Part shown: positions 24,607 through 34,001 of the stretch, piece after piece | How the letters are laid out: every line of letters begins with the position of its first letter | Position numbering within the stretch: the first letter of the stretch is position 1 | From: Chitinophagaceae bacterium | GTDB taxonomy: Bacteria; Bacteroidota; Bacteroidia; Chitinophagales; Chitinophagaceae | NCBI GenBank assembly: GCA_017307735.1 | Contig: JAFKGR010000011.1 | Location: 37,501 to 101,500, forward strand | DNA: 64,000 bases | Direction: 5' to 3' | Program-made: the position numbers and the translations under genes | The notes under the pieces: generated by a model | Database searches by the model: none | What the model saw: the letters and a program-made list of their open reading frames with translations, nothing else | Told to the model about the DNA's origin: nothing

Positions 24607-24900
24607 ATGTACACCCGCGAAATGATATTGCAATTGCTGAGTGCCAAAAGAAGTGAGCTGGAAAAAAAATATGCCCTTTCCGAATTGGGATTGTTCGGTT
24701 CCTATGCCAGAAAAGATCAACAACCGGGCAGCGATATCGACATCCTTGTTGATTTCAAAAAAGCAATTGACGGATTCCAATATATTCGACTCGCCCATGA
24801 ACTGGAAGATATGTTTCAAACCAAAGTGGATGTCGTTTCACGAAAAGGAATAAAACCAGCTTATTTACCCTTTGTTGAAAAAAACCTGATCCATGTCTGA
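24607..24900 (+). CDS. MNT-type nucleotidyltransferase, antitoxin of a HEPN/MNT pair
   Basis: 97 aa. The nucleotidyltransferase motif is complete: LFGSYARKD (G31-S32) followed by SDIDILVDF (D44, D46). Family members AMPylate and so silence the HEPN toxin encoded next to them. It overlaps the downstream HEPN gene by 8 bp, the typical layout. Located at the edge of the mobile, repeat-rich stretch. Confidence 0.9.
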   Translation: MYTREMILQLLSAKRSELEKKYALSELGLFGSYARKDQQPGSDIDILVDFKKAIDGFQYIRLAHELEDMFQTKVDVVSRKGIKPAYLPFVEKNLIHV

Positions 24901-25225
24901 AAGAGAAACGTCATTGCTTTTGGCAGATATTCAGGAGGCCATTGGTGCAATCCTGCATTACACAACAAACTATACTTTTGAAGATTATCTGAACAATTTG
25001 AAAACCAGGCACGCCGTCGAAAGGAATTTCGAAATCATCGGAGAGGCTGCAAACAGATTACCTGAAAACTTTAAAGAGGCTCATCCGCAAATCGATTGGC
25101 GTATTTTAAAAGATTTCCGCAACTTTCTGATCCACGATTACTTCGGTATTAACCAGGAAATAGTCTGGCAAACCATTATAACAAATCTGCCCGGTCTCCT
25201 GTCTGATATCAAAACGATTTTATAA
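24893..25225 (+). CDS. HEPN-domain (DUF86, HepT-like) toxin
   Basis: 110 aa, all-helical. The RNase motif R-x4-H is present as RNFLIHDY (R76, H81), with the conserved tyrosine Y83 that is the known modification site in this family. Preceded and overlapped by the MNT gene. Expected to be an RNase toxin controlled by the MNT partner; possible phage-defence role is known for the family. Confidence 0.9.
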   Translation: MSERETSLLLADIQEAIGAILHYTTNYTFEDYLNNLKTRHAVERNFEIIGEAANRLPENFKEAHPQIDWRILKDFRNFLIHDYFGINQEIVWQTIITNLPGLLSDIKTIL

Positions 25226-25287
25226 GCAATGTGTTCGCGATCCGATGGATAGTTTTTACGATCTCAAATTATCATAACTGAAAGTAG

Positions 25288-25385
25288 CAGACAGTTTCAC
25301 CATAATTTCCTTTGTGTTGCTCTGTGTCCTCGTGTCTTAGTGGCCCTTTTATTTTTTCGCCACTAAGGCGCTAAGGTTCTTCACA
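25288..25385. repeat. cttcgtggc-type intergenic repeat next to GxxExxY gene
   Basis: Carries ttcctttgtgttgctctgtg, tcttagtggcc and cgccactaaggcgctaaggt, related to the units at 24.28-24.45 and 27.46-27.61 kb. It is directly downstream of the minus-strand GxxExxY reading frame. Confidence 0.5.
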
Positions 25386-25396
25386 TCAATCCTACA

Positions 25397-25744
25397 CTAT
25401 CTAATAAATCGCTTAATTCCACTTTTTATTAAAGGAACATTGAAGTTGATTAGGTACCCCAGCCGTTTTTCAGTTAACTTCAGATGGCTCAATATTTGAG
25501 CCTCCCAGACAGGATTCACGATTTCAATAGCTTTCAACTCGCAAATTACAAGGTCATTGACGAGCACATCTAATCGCAATCCTTCTTCGAAAAACATTCC
25601 GTCAAAATGAATTGGTATATCAATCTGCCTTATAGCATCAAATCCATTTTTTCTTAAAATATGACAAAAGCAAACTTCATATACCCTTTCCAACAGTCCC
25701 GGCCCTAATTCTTTGTGGACTCCAATGATGAGCATTCGCTGCAT
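25397..25744 (-). pseudogene. GxxExxY-family gene, C-terminal part
   Basis: 115-codon frame. From residue 9 it matches the GxxExxY family: VHKELGPGLLERVYEVCF carries the naming motif G-L-L-E-R-V-Y, and LRLDVLVNDLVICELKAIE is the PD-(D/E)XK-like core. The first eight residues (MQRMLIIG) do not fit. The expected N-terminus is found at 27,355-27,426, on the other side of an IS110 insertion, and ends at the same point of the family sequence. The gene is therefore probably split. It could still be translated from the internal ATG. Confidence 0.7.
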
Positions 25745-26095
25745 GAGTTGGCTAACTTTTTATATTTCTTTTGCGTTCACATAATATCACAGGTTTTAGT
25801 GATTAGAAGAGTATTGATAAAGCACACTCCAATCAACAGACCTGCCAGAGGCAGACTGCATGGTCTTTTTTTAGTTTTATATAAAAGCACCTGGTATCCT
25901 TCGTTAACAGACAGTTCGTAAACGCTGCATACACAAATTAACGGTGAGGTGCCTTCCAGGAAAAACTTTATATTAATCTCTCTAATCTCAATTCATTAAT
26001 TTTATCATGCCGGACTAAGCGGAAGCAGGCTCTGCCGGAGGGCAACCTGCCAGGAATAAATCCGGTGGCTGACGAAGTAAATTCGTTTCCAATTT

Positions 26096-26120
26096 GCCCG
26101 GTAATTTTTCCGGGCTTTTT
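26096..26120 (+). terminator. Strong GC hairpin followed by T run in the IS non-coding end
   Basis: GCCCGG/CCGGGC stem with an 8-nt loop followed by TTTTT on the plus strand. It lies between the end of the transposase gene and the element edge. It may end or form part of a structured RNA. Nearby gcaggctctgccggagggca can also fold. Confidence 0.45.
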
Positions 26121-26173
26121 CTAAGGAATTTACTTTTGAAGCCCAATATGCCTAAAAAAAACTCATTTCTTGT

Positions 26174-27250
26174 CTATCCTCCTACTATTCCGATTTCATA
26201 CTCCACCTTATTTTTCAATACGTACTTTATTCTTGATAGCAAGTGTTTGGCTATGCGCACAATGGCTCTGTTTCTGTTCATCCTTTTGCAATACTGTTTG
26301 AACTTTAAAAGTAAGGCAGTATCTTTTCTGATAACCTGCCAACTGCTCTCAACCAGAGCAGACCGCAGGTAGGAGTTGTGGCGAACTGTGATACCCCTGT
26401 CATAATTACTCTCACCACTTTGGTTCGTATCGGGTACGAAACCTACGTAGCTGCTTAGCTGGTCGAAGTTTTTAAATCTGTTTATGTCCTGCAACTCAAA
26501 TAAAATAACAGCAGCATTGATCAAACCAATTCCCGGGATGCTTCTCAATAGGGTTATCTCACTTTTATACTCCTGTTGTTTACAAAGATTTCCAATAGCG
26601 CGGGTAGCCTCCAGTAGCAAGGAGCGGGTTTGCTCGTAATCTTTGATATACAACAATAGAGCAGTCTGCAAAGCTTCACTTCCGCAGGATATTGATCTTA
26701 ATGAATCGACGAACTGCTTGCTCCAGTACTGCTGCGTTTCATATTGCTTCGGTACTGAAAGACCACTAAAATACAGCAGTTGCCAGATTCTGTTTTTACA
26801 CCGGGTTTGATTACGAACTATCTTCTCCCGGGCTCTGGTTAAAGAACGGCCATGTTCCCCGGCAACTTCTGGAATATAAACACCTACTGATCTATTACTT
26901 TGTAAATGCTCACAAAGTTTTCGGGCATCGCTTTTGTCTGTTTTTCGGCGTTGATCTTTGTGCGTGGTAATTACATCGGCTGCGTTAACTTTACAGCAGT
27001 TCACACCTTTTTCAGCCAGCCATCTCTGTGCACTAAAGCCACTAAATCCGGCTTCATAACAAACTTTAAATGAAGCGTTCGGATATTTTCGGGTAATGTG
27101 CCGATAAAAGATATCAACGTTAGCATCTTGAGAAAAGTCTTCCAACTCAAATTCTTTAGAACGAATATTCACGCGCCAGTTTTTCTTGTGAACATCGATA
27201 TCACAAAATAAGGTGTGGCCGCTAAAATCTAATTGCTTAATTTGTGACAT
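26174..27250 (-). CDS. IS110-family transposase
   Basis: 358 aa from the ATG at 27,250 (MSQIKQLDFSGHTLFCDIDV); an earlier in-frame ATG at 27,289 is less likely. The N-terminal DEDD domain shows FCDIDVHKKNW, CYEAGFSGF and KTDKSDARKL. The C-terminal transposase domain has LRSIPGIGLINAAVIL and SYVGFVPDTNQSGES, and LRSALVE probably holds the catalytic serine. Full-length and uninterrupted, so possibly active. It recombines using a bridge RNA encoded in the element. Confidence 0.92.
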   Translation of the reverse strand: MSQIKQLDFSGHTLFCDIDVHKKNWRVNIRSKEFELEDFSQDANVDIFYRHITRKYPNASFKVCYEAGFSGFSAQRWLAEKGVNCCKVNAADVITTHKDQRRKTDKSDARKLCEHLQSNRSVGVYIPEVAGEHGRSLTRAREKIVRNQTRCKNRIWQLLYFSGLSVPKQYETQQYWSKQFVDSLRSISCGSEALQTALLLYIKDYEQTRSLLLEATRAIGNLCKQQEYKSEITLLRSIPGIGLINAAVILFELQDINRFKNFDQLSSYVGFVPDTNQSGESNYDRGITVRHNSYLRSALVESSWQVIRKDTALLLKFKQYCKRMNRNRAIVRIAKHLLSRIKYVLKNKVEYEIGIVGG

Positions 27251-27354
27251 GGGTCTCTGTTTTTTTAAGGTGATTAAAAGTTTTATCAACTCTAAATTAC
27301 ACTTTTGCAGGACCCATACTTTTTCAAATCCGGGTACCGCTCATACATAAGACC

Positions 27355-27426
27355 TTCATACGCCGCATTGACGATGCCTTTTCCAATCATCTCTTCTTCC
27401 TCCGATAATTTTTTAAATTGATTCAT
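27355..27426 (-). pseudogene. GxxExxY-family gene, N-terminal fragment
   Basis: 24 codons starting with ATG at 27,426, including EEEEMIGKGIVNAAYE, which is the usual N-terminus of GxxExxY proteins and should continue with VHKELGPG. That continuation is found at 25,720 going leftward. The DNA after the break encodes unrelated residues (GLMYERYPDLKKYG). Together the two parts describe one interrupted gene. Confidence 0.6.
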
Positions 27427-27459
27427 ATCATTTTTTCTTCAATTTATTCCTTTTTCGGT

Positions 27460-27640
27460 AAGAAAGATTACTAAGATCTTCTTTGTGTCGCGACTTAGTG
27501 GCCATTTACTTTTTTCGCCACGAAGACGCAAAGGCTCTATCCCGATAGTTATCGGGACACCATAATTTTCCTTGTGTTACTTCGTGTCTTCACGACTTCG
27601 TGCCTTTCTATTTTTTTGCCACTTATCCAAGAAGGTGGAA
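27460..27640. repeat. cttcgtggc-type repeat with CCCGATAGTTATCGGGA palindrome
   Basis: Contains cgccacgaagacgcaaaggc, ttccttgtgttacttcgtgt and the palindrome tcccgatagttatcggga at about 27,540. It flanks the N-terminal GxxExxY fragment, mirroring the copy beside the C-terminal part. The remaining stretch to 28,037 has no recognisable gene; two similar words aaaattcagtag occur near 27.87 kb. Confidence 0.5.
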
Positions 27641-28037
27641 TTTCCGGGCATAATTTTTCCTTGAATTTATTGCATTGATAACGGACGCATCCTGAAAATA
27701 TTTTACTCCCTGATTCCTTCGCCCTTTCTCCGCCCTTTGTCCGTACCATTCCGTATCCCCGGCCGAAGATGGTACGGCCCAGGTATAGCGCGGGTATAGC
27801 AGAATCCCGAAGAAAAAACCTTCGCAATTCTCAATTTTCATTTTTCCCTTTTTCATACAAAATTCAGTAGCGCTACTTGAAAATTCAGTAGAACTACCCA
27901 ACCCAGCAACAATGAAATCAGGGCTGTAATTCCACCTTCTTTTTTAAAGAAAGCGTTGATTGATATCTCCCGGTTCATTGACCGGCATCATCATTTTTCA
28001 GAAGTGCCTTTTTTAATTTGCCCCAAAGATTTAAATC

Positions 28038-28688
28038 ATGAAAAAGTTTGTTCCGTTTGCACTTCTCTTCGCATTCATCATTGGAGGGTGTGCCCCGAAT
28101 ACAAAAATAACTTCATCATGGCGGGCACAAGACATCCAACCTGCCCATTACAATAAAATAATCGTTCTCGGGTTGATGAATTTGCCGGACCGTTCCATCC
28201 GCGAAAAGATGGAAAATTACCTTGCGGGCGAATTAAGAAATATCGGGTACAATGCTGTTTGTGCCTGTGAGGAATTTGCTCCCAAAGCATTTGATAATAT
28301 GGCAGAAGACGAGGCTATGGAAAAATTAAAGACCAGCGGAGTTGATGCAGTGCTGACAATCGTTCTGTTGGATAAACAAAGGGAAAGCAAATACATCGCA
28401 GGCAACACCTTCTACTCTCCCTATGCCATTTATTACAACCAGTTTTGGGGATACCGGACAACACTCTATCGCCGGATCCATACTCCGGGATATTACATTG
28501 ACGACACCAGGTATTTCTGGGAAAGTAATTTATATGATATGTCAACCCAGCAACTGATTTATTCTGTGCAGACCCAGTCATTCAATCCTGACAATGCTGA
28601 TGCACTGGGAAATGAATACAGCAAGCTTATCATCAATAACATGAAAAATCAGCAGGTGCTTCGGCAACAGGGTACGGGCGCCGACTAA
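28038..28688 (+). CDS. Lipoprotein of unknown function
   Basis: 216 aa. Signal peptide with lipobox IIGGC (C18). The mature part begins APNTKITSSWRAQDIQPAHY and has an alpha/beta pattern with KIIVLGLMNLPDRSIREKME and VDAVLTIVLLDK, followed by a Tyr-rich segment (YSPYAIYYNQFWGY). It resembles small DUF4136-like lipoproteins in layout, without certainty. A rho-independent terminator follows. Confidence 0.75.
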   Translation: MKKFVPFALLFAFIIGGCAPNTKITSSWRAQDIQPAHYNKIIVLGLMNLPDRSIREKMENYLAGELRNIGYNAVCACEEFAPKAFDNMAEDEAMEKLKTSGVDAVLTIVLLDKQRESKYIAGNTFYSPYAIYYNQFWGYRTTLYRRIHTPGYYIDDTRYFWESNLYDMSTQQLIYSVQTQSFNPDNADALGNEYSKLIINNMKNQQVLRQQGTGAD

Positions 28689-28734
28689 CCAAACAGGAAT
28701 GGCTCAGGTCAAATAAAACCGAAAGATTGATATT

Positions 28735-28766
28735 AAACCGGGGGTTGAGGAAAGCATCCCGGTTTT
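28735..28766 (+). terminator. Rho-independent terminator after the lipoprotein gene
   Basis: Stem AAACCGGG/CCCGGTTTT with an approximately 15-nt loop and trailing T residues. Confidence 0.6.
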
Positions 28767-28843
28767 GTATTTTCCTGAAAGAGCAAATCCGCTGCCCGTT
28801 AATTTCATTTCAAACTCAGAAAGAACAAACTTTAAAAATGAAT

Positions 28844-29599
28844 TTATTTCTCGTCGCGAAGTGGTTCACCAAATACCACCTTCACCAAAAACAATCCGTG
28901 GGATGGTACAGAGAAATCGGCATTTGAACGGTCTTTTGATTCAATAATTTTCTGAAAATCATTCAATGTGATAATCCCCCTTCCCACCCGGAGCATGGTT
29001 CCCACGAGGCCTTTAACCATACCCCGCAGGAAACGATTGGATTCTACATGGTAAACCAATATCCCTTCTTCTTCGAGCCATTCGCTGCATGATATTTTAC
29101 AATTAAAATTTTTTACCTGTGTTTTCTTTTTTGAGAAAGATGAAAAATCTTCGTATTGCAAAATCAGATTGGCAGCAATTTTCATTTTTTCCAAATCGAG
29201 TGTGTATGGATAAAAGAAGGCCGTGTCTTTTACAAACGGATTTTTCTTGTGGTAAATAAAATATTTGTATCCGCGCAACACTGCATCAAACCGGCAATGG
29301 GCATTATCTTTTACCCTGAAGAAATTTTTGACAACAATGTCCGGAGGCAACAAAGCATTCAGGTTGTAGATATCCTTTTCAGAATCTGAAATTTCATTTT
29401 CAGCATCAAAATGAAAAAAATTCTGATACGCATGCACACCTGCATCTGTTCGCGAAGAACCGGTTAACGAATAACTTTTTTTGTAAAAAATTGACAGCGC
29501 CTTTTCTACTTCTGCCTGAATCGTATTGGCATTTTTCTGAACCTGAAAACCGGAATAATTTTCTCCGCGATAAGCGACTTCCAAAAAATATCTCGGCAT
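28844..29599 (-). CDS. truA: tRNA pseudouridine synthase A
   Basis: 251 aa. Catalytic aspartate D52 in GSSRTDAGVHAYQN. Other family features include FQVQKNANTIQAEVEKAL near the start and the ESNRFLRGMVKGLVGTML motif near 190. Makes pseudouridine at positions 38-40 of the tRNA anticodon stem. Length and N-terminus (MPRYFLEVAYRG) are normal. It ends in convergent position to the lipoprotein gene and starts 3 bp from the end of the gene upstream. Confidence 0.95.
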   Translation of the reverse strand: MPRYFLEVAYRGENYSGFQVQKNANTIQAEVEKALSIFYKKSYSLTGSSRTDAGVHAYQNFFHFDAENEISDSEKDIYNLNALLPPDIVVKNFFRVKDNAHCRFDAVLRGYKYFIYHKKNPFVKDTAFFYPYTLDLEKMKIAANLILQYEDFSSFSKKKTQVKNFNCKISCSEWLEEEGILVYHVESNRFLRGMVKGLVGTMLRVGRGIITLNDFQKIIESKDRSNADFSVPSHGLFLVKVVFGEPLRDEK

Positions 29600-29602
29600 A
29601 AT

Positions 29603-31294
29603 TTATCTGGTAATCATGGCCTTAAACCGGTTGATGTAATACGGATCGTGCAACTCTGATTCCAGTACATAATACCTGTTGGAATCTGAGGTAAACGGAT
29701 AAGCGGCATCAAAGAATTCATATTTGCCTTTATCGTACAGAAATACTTTTGACAATTCGCGGACCTGGTCGACGCTGTAACATTTCTTCCTGAAAAATTT
29801 TCTGGCAGTTTCGATCATTTTTTCATCCCCCACCTCTGTGAGCATCTTCTTCCAGAGTTTTGAAAAATCATCTTCCGTTGCAAAATTTTTACAATCTGAA
29901 TTGGTATTCGGATTATATATCACCCGCCCTAATTTCTCCTGGGCAGCAGTTGTATCTTTCTTTACAGCGGAATCCTTTAATACGGCTACTATCTGTTCAT
30001 CAGATTTCTGTTGAGCCGGAGAATTGGTCTGCTCCAGCGTATCTTTTGCGGAAATTAAAGTTTTAGTTTGAACCAGTTGATTTGTTGGTTCCTGTGCTGC
30101 CACCGAATCCGTTTCAGGTTTCTGGGCCGGTTGCGGGGTGTATTGATTGCCGGTTGCCGGCGCTTTCACAATCGTGGGTGTAATTGTCAATGAGGTATCT
30201 TTTGGCGATGGCTCATAGATAACTCTTGCCGTGGGTTTTTCTACTGGTTTCCTGTTTATAACGGGCATGAATAGGCGTACAGTGTCTTTTAGTTTTCTAT
30301 CCACATAAATAAGGTCAAGGCCATTAGCTTCATTCACCAGCAAAATGCGTTTGACAGCAGGTTGCACCGTTTGTGGGTTACCCTCTAAAATCACATTATC
30401 TGAAACCAACTGAGAGGCCGAATCCGCAGATGTTTTTGGATTATTTGAAACAATTTGAAATTGAGCAGTTGCATTCGCTGAATCGGTATGTTTCAATGGC
30501 AACTCTTTCTTCATTATTTTAAAACTTTCTGCTTTCTCACCAGCCGTGCCCTGTTTGTCATTAACAACCATTGCCGTGGAATCGTTAATCGCCCTGGCGG
30601 CCTTCGAATCCGCTGCTTTTGAATTCGTCACATCTCCCCGCAATTGCCCTTCCGGCGAAGAAGATTCCTGCTCCGGTACCAAAACATTTTTAGCAGTAGC
30701 CGGATTATTCTCTATTTTATTTCCGGGTACAACTGCTGCGGATATTTCATTCTGTGCGCCGGAAGAATCTGCCAATGTGGAATTATTCATAGCCGTGGCC
30801 TGAGAACTATCTGCATTGATCCTCCCCGGATTATTATTCAGTAAAGAGGAATCCCTGACCACCTGCGCTAACAGGGAAGTAAAAGAATTATTTTTTTCAG
30901 GGGTTTTCGTTTCAGCTACCACAGGTTGAATGGCCTGGGTGCTTTTGCCCTCAGTCAAAGCCAGTGTTTCGATATTAAACAATGTCCAACTATTATCCAG
31001 CTTTTTGAGCAGGAATCCTTCATTGTCACCGCTGATGGTCACTGGATAAGCCTTTTCGGGAAATTCATTTCTCGGGAACCCGATCATCAGATTATAATTG
31101 CCGTTTTGAATTTTTGGCAAAATCACATATCCATCGGGGGTAGAGCTGATTACCTTCCCATTCAAACGGATATAAAAAGGCTGGCTGTTTTCCGTTTGCA
31201 AATAAATAAAGTGGTTATTCTGGGCCATCGTACCCAGCGAAAACGAAACAAGCGAAACGGTACAAATCAAATTTGCCAAAAGCCGGATCATCAT
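29603..31294 (-). CDS. Exported protein with C-terminal DUF4476 domain
   Basis: 563 aa. Signal peptide to about residue 24 (ends SLGTMAQ). Residues 25-110 form a small beta domain (NHFIYLQTENSQPFYIRLNG). Residues about 115-440 are low-complexity, rich in Ser, Thr, Gln, Ala and Pro. The DUF4476 domain is at about 455-560 (CKNFATEDDFSKLWKKMLTE). DUF4476 proteins are exported in Bacteroidota; function unknown. Start could be either of two adjacent ATG codons. Confidence 0.8.
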   Translation of the reverse strand: MMIRLLANLICTVSLVSFSLGTMAQNNHFIYLQTENSQPFYIRLNGKVISSTPDGYVILPKIQNGNYNLMIGFPRNEFPEKAYPVTISGDNEGFLLKKLDNSWTLFNIETLALTEGKSTQAIQPVVAETKTPEKNNSFTSLLAQVVRDSSLLNNNPGRINADSSQATAMNNSTLADSSGAQNEISAAVVPGNKIENNPATAKNVLVPEQESSSPEGQLRGDVTNSKAADSKAARAINDSTAMVVNDKQGTAGEKAESFKIMKKELPLKHTDSANATAQFQIVSNNPKTSADSASQLVSDNVILEGNPQTVQPAVKRILLVNEANGLDLIYVDRKLKDTVRLFMPVINRKPVEKPTARVIYEPSPKDTSLTITPTIVKAPATGNQYTPQPAQKPETDSVAAQEPTNQLVQTKTLISAKDTLEQTNSPAQQKSDEQIVAVLKDSAVKKDTTAAQEKLGRVIYNPNTNSDCKNFATEDDFSKLWKKMLTEVGDEKMIETARKFFRKKCYSVDQVRELSKVFLYDKGKYEFFDAAYPFTSDSNRYYVLESELHDPYYINRFKAMITR

Positions 31295-31398
31295 TGCACA
31301 AATCTATTTAATATTATTTCAATACTGCATTACCCAATAATTTTACCAATAATTTTTTCTTTTACAGATACATTTGCTGACTATTAAACATAACTCTA

Positions 31399-33849
31399 AT
31401 GAAAAAATTCTTTGTCCTGCTTTTGTTCCTGATGCCATTCAGCCTGGCAAATGCACAACAAAACGGCAGTTCATCTACCGCTGATACGGCCTGGAAAAAG
31501 ATTTACCGTGGCACGTATCCGATCATCAGCAACCTGGTGCATACCAAACTGGATGTGAGGTTTGATATACCAAAAGCCATTATGTCCGGGCAGGCATGGA
31601 TTACCCTCAAGCCTCACTTTTATCCTACCGACTCACTTACACTTGATGCAAAATATATGGACATCAAAGAGGTAGCCGTTGTAAAAGGAAATACAAAGTC
31701 AAGACTGAATTACTCTTACGACAGCCTTCAGTTGCATATCCATCTCGACAAAACTTATAAGAAAGATGAGCAGTACATAATTTATATCAACTATATCTCG
31801 CGCCCCAATGAGTTTAAATCGAAAGGAAGCGCTGCCATCACAGATGATAAGGGATTATATTTTATCAATCCGGACGGCAAAGGAAAATTCATGACCCAGA
31901 TCTGGACACAGGGTGAAACCGAATCCAACAGCGTGTGGATGCCAACTATAGACAAACCTGATCAGAAAACAACTGAAGAAATTTCTATGACGGTTCCTTC
32001 GGGATGGGTCACGCTGAGCAACGGATTAATGGTTTCCCAAAAGAAAAATACCGATGGCACGCGTACTGATACCTGGAAACTCGATCTTCCGAATTCGCCC
32101 TATCTCTTTTTTATGGGCGCCGGTGAATTTGCGATTGTCAAAGACAAATACAAAAACATTCCGGTAAACTATTATGTGGAAAAAGAATGGGCGCCGGTGG
32201 CAAAAAAAATTTTCGGAGAAACACCAAACATGATCGGTTTCTTTTCAAAGATTTTGGATTTTCCCTACGCCTGGCCCAAATATGATCAGATGGTCGGAAG
32301 GGAATTCGTAAGTGGCGCTATGGAAAATACAACCGCCACGCTGCATCAGGACGGAGCCTATCAAAATGCAAGACAATTGGTGGATGGCAATAGTTGGGAA
32401 AATGTGATTGCCCATGAATTATTCCACCATTGGTTTGGGGATTTGGTAACCACCGAAAGCTGGAGCAATATCACGGTCAATGAATCTTTTGCCGATTATG
32501 CAGAATATTTATGGACAGAATACCGCCACGGAAAAGATGCCGCTGATGAGGTAAACTATAATGAAATGCAGGGCTATCTGATGAGCAACAGCAGTAACAA
32601 AGATCTCGTGCGGTTTCATTATCAGAATAGAGAAGATGTGTTCGATGCTGTAAGCTACAACAAAGGCGGGCGCATTCTTCACATGCTCAGAAATTTTGTT
32701 GGCGACGATGCATTTTTCGCTTCCCTGAACAGATATCTTACGCTCAATAAATTTCAGCCGGCCGAAGCCCAGAACCTGAGACTTGCTTTTGAAAAAGTAA
32801 CCGGCAAAGACATGAACTGGTTTTGGAACGAATGGTATTATGGAAGCGGAGAACCCCATCTTACCATCCAATACAATTATGAAAACGGAAAAGAAAGAGT
32901 CGTGGTTAATCAGACACAAAAAGGCCGGATTTTCACTTTGCCTGTGAAGGTGGATGTTTATTCCGGTGCAGATCAAAAACAGAGATACAATGTCTGGCTT
33001 CGCAATGCTTCCGATACTTTCTATTTTAACTCAACCACAAAACCAACCTGGGTAAATGTGGATGCAGATAAAGTTTTGCTCGCAGTTAAAAATGATCAGA
33101 AAGGAATGGCAGAATTCGAACAGCAATACAAATACGGATCTGAATATCTCGACAGAAGAGAAGCACTCGAATATTTTGCTGCGCAAAAATCATCCAATCT
33201 TGTACAGGGATTGAGTGATAAATATTCGGGTCTGAGAACATTGACAATGGATTTGCTCCAATCGGCCGGACTTTGGGATGTTCCTTCTACTTTGGGCATT
33301 ATTGAAAAGGTTGCGCAGAATGATCCGGACAAAAAGACGAAAGCAAAAGCTTTGGAAATACTTGCCAAAACAAAAGACAGCAGGTACCTGAATCTTTTCG
33401 AAAAAAATCTGATGGATTCCTCTTATTCCGTTGCTGGCGCAGCTTTGCAGGGTTATGCCGCTGTTAATCCTGACAAAGCGTATGAAGAAGCCAAAGTGTT
33501 GTCACTGGATGCTGAGGGAGCGCTGGCAGATGCAGTTTCTGATATCATGTTCAAATCGCCCGATCCGGCAGATTTTGATATACTATACAACATCTATGCG
33601 AATGGTTCATTGAGTGAAGGTAAATTGATGAACACCATGAAATTTGCCAATTATCTTGCCGGCCTTTCAAATACAGATCAGGTGAAGAAAGGAGCGCTGG
33701 CCATTCTCGACCTGAGGAATCAGGTACCTTCACAATACAGGGAAAATATAGACCCATTGTTCAAACAGGCTTTCGGTGTGATATCCGCAGCACAATCCAG
33801 GGCAGGCAAAACAGATATTGCCAATTATATTCAAAACCTGATGAAGTGA
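31399..33849 (+). CDS. M1-family metallo-aminopeptidase, exported
   Basis: 816 aa. Signal peptide MKKFFVLLLFLMPFSLANAQ. The exopeptidase motif SGAMEN precedes the zinc site HELFH (H339, E340, H343) with the distal glutamate E362 in NESFADYAEYLW, the HEXXH-x18-E pattern of M1 enzymes. A HEAT-like helical C-terminal region follows (about 590-816). Removes N-terminal amino acids from peptides; periplasmic or surface location from the signal peptide. Divergent from the DUF4476 gene, with a 104-bp shared promoter region. Confidence 0.95.
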   Translation: MKKFFVLLLFLMPFSLANAQQNGSSSTADTAWKKIYRGTYPIISNLVHTKLDVRFDIPKAIMSGQAWITLKPHFYPTDSLTLDAKYMDIKEVAVVKGNTKSRLNYSYDSLQLHIHLDKTYKKDEQYIIYINYISRPNEFKSKGSAAITDDKGLYFINPDGKGKFMTQIWTQGETESNSVWMPTIDKPDQKTTEEISMTVPSGWVTLSNGLMVSQKKNTDGTRTDTWKLDLPNSPYLFFMGAGEFAIVKDKYKNIPVNYYVEKEWAPVAKKIFGETPNMIGFFSKILDFPYAWPKYDQMVGREFVSGAMENTTATLHQDGAYQNARQLVDGNSWENVIAHELFHHWFGDLVTTESWSNITVNESFADYAEYLWTEYRHGKDAADEVNYNEMQGYLMSNSSNKDLVRFHYQNREDVFDAVSYNKGGRILHMLRNFVGDDAFFASLNRYLTLNKFQPAEAQNLRLAFEKVTGKDMNWFWNEWYYGSGEPHLTIQYNYENGKERVVVNQTQKGRIFTLPVKVDVYSGADQKQRYNVWLRNASDTFYFNSTTKPTWVNVDADKVLLAVKNDQKGMAEFEQQYKYGSEYLDRREALEYFAAQKSSNLVQGLSDKYSGLRTLTMDLLQSAGLWDVPSTLGIIEKVAQNDPDKKTKAKALEILAKTKDSRYLNLFEKNLMDSSYSVAGAALQGYAAVNPDKAYEEAKVLSLDAEGALADAVSDIMFKSPDPADFDILYNIYANGSLSEGKLMNTMKFANYLAGLSNTDQVKKGALAILDLRNQVPSQYRENIDPLFKQAFGVISAAQSRAGKTDIANYIQNLMK

Positions 33850-33883
33850 TTTAAAAGAATAAATTCGTTAAAGCGTGTATCTG

Positions 33884-33920
33884 AAAAAACTCACGGGATT
33901 TACATTTCGTGAGTTTTTTA
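33884..33920 (+). terminator. Rho-independent terminator after the M1 peptidase gene
   Basis: Stem AAAAAACTCACG/CGTGAGTTTTTT with an 11-nt loop; symmetric A/T flanks would make it work in either direction. Confidence 0.75.
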
Positions 33921-34001
33921 TTTCAAATAATATTTAGCCAAACCATTGTTCTATCAATCAAACCTGTTTTGCTTTAATTTTACAGGTCGAGAATTTCCTG
34001 A

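Larger units (their letters stand above)
25960..27345 (-). mobile_element. IS110-family insertion sequence, ends approximate
   Basis: One transposase gene plus a longer non-coding part downstream (25.96-26.17 kb) and a short one upstream (27.25-27.35 kb). IS110 elements lack terminal inverted repeats, so the exact ends cannot be read here. The interval between the two GxxExxY parts (25,721-27,354) gives the outer limit. Long non-coding ends in this family encode a bridge RNA that selects donor and target. Confidence 0.6.

Noticed and set aside
27549..27901. Two overlapping 92-codon frames on the minus strand
   Set aside because: They cross the intergenic repeat and its palindrome, show no domain and compete with each other.
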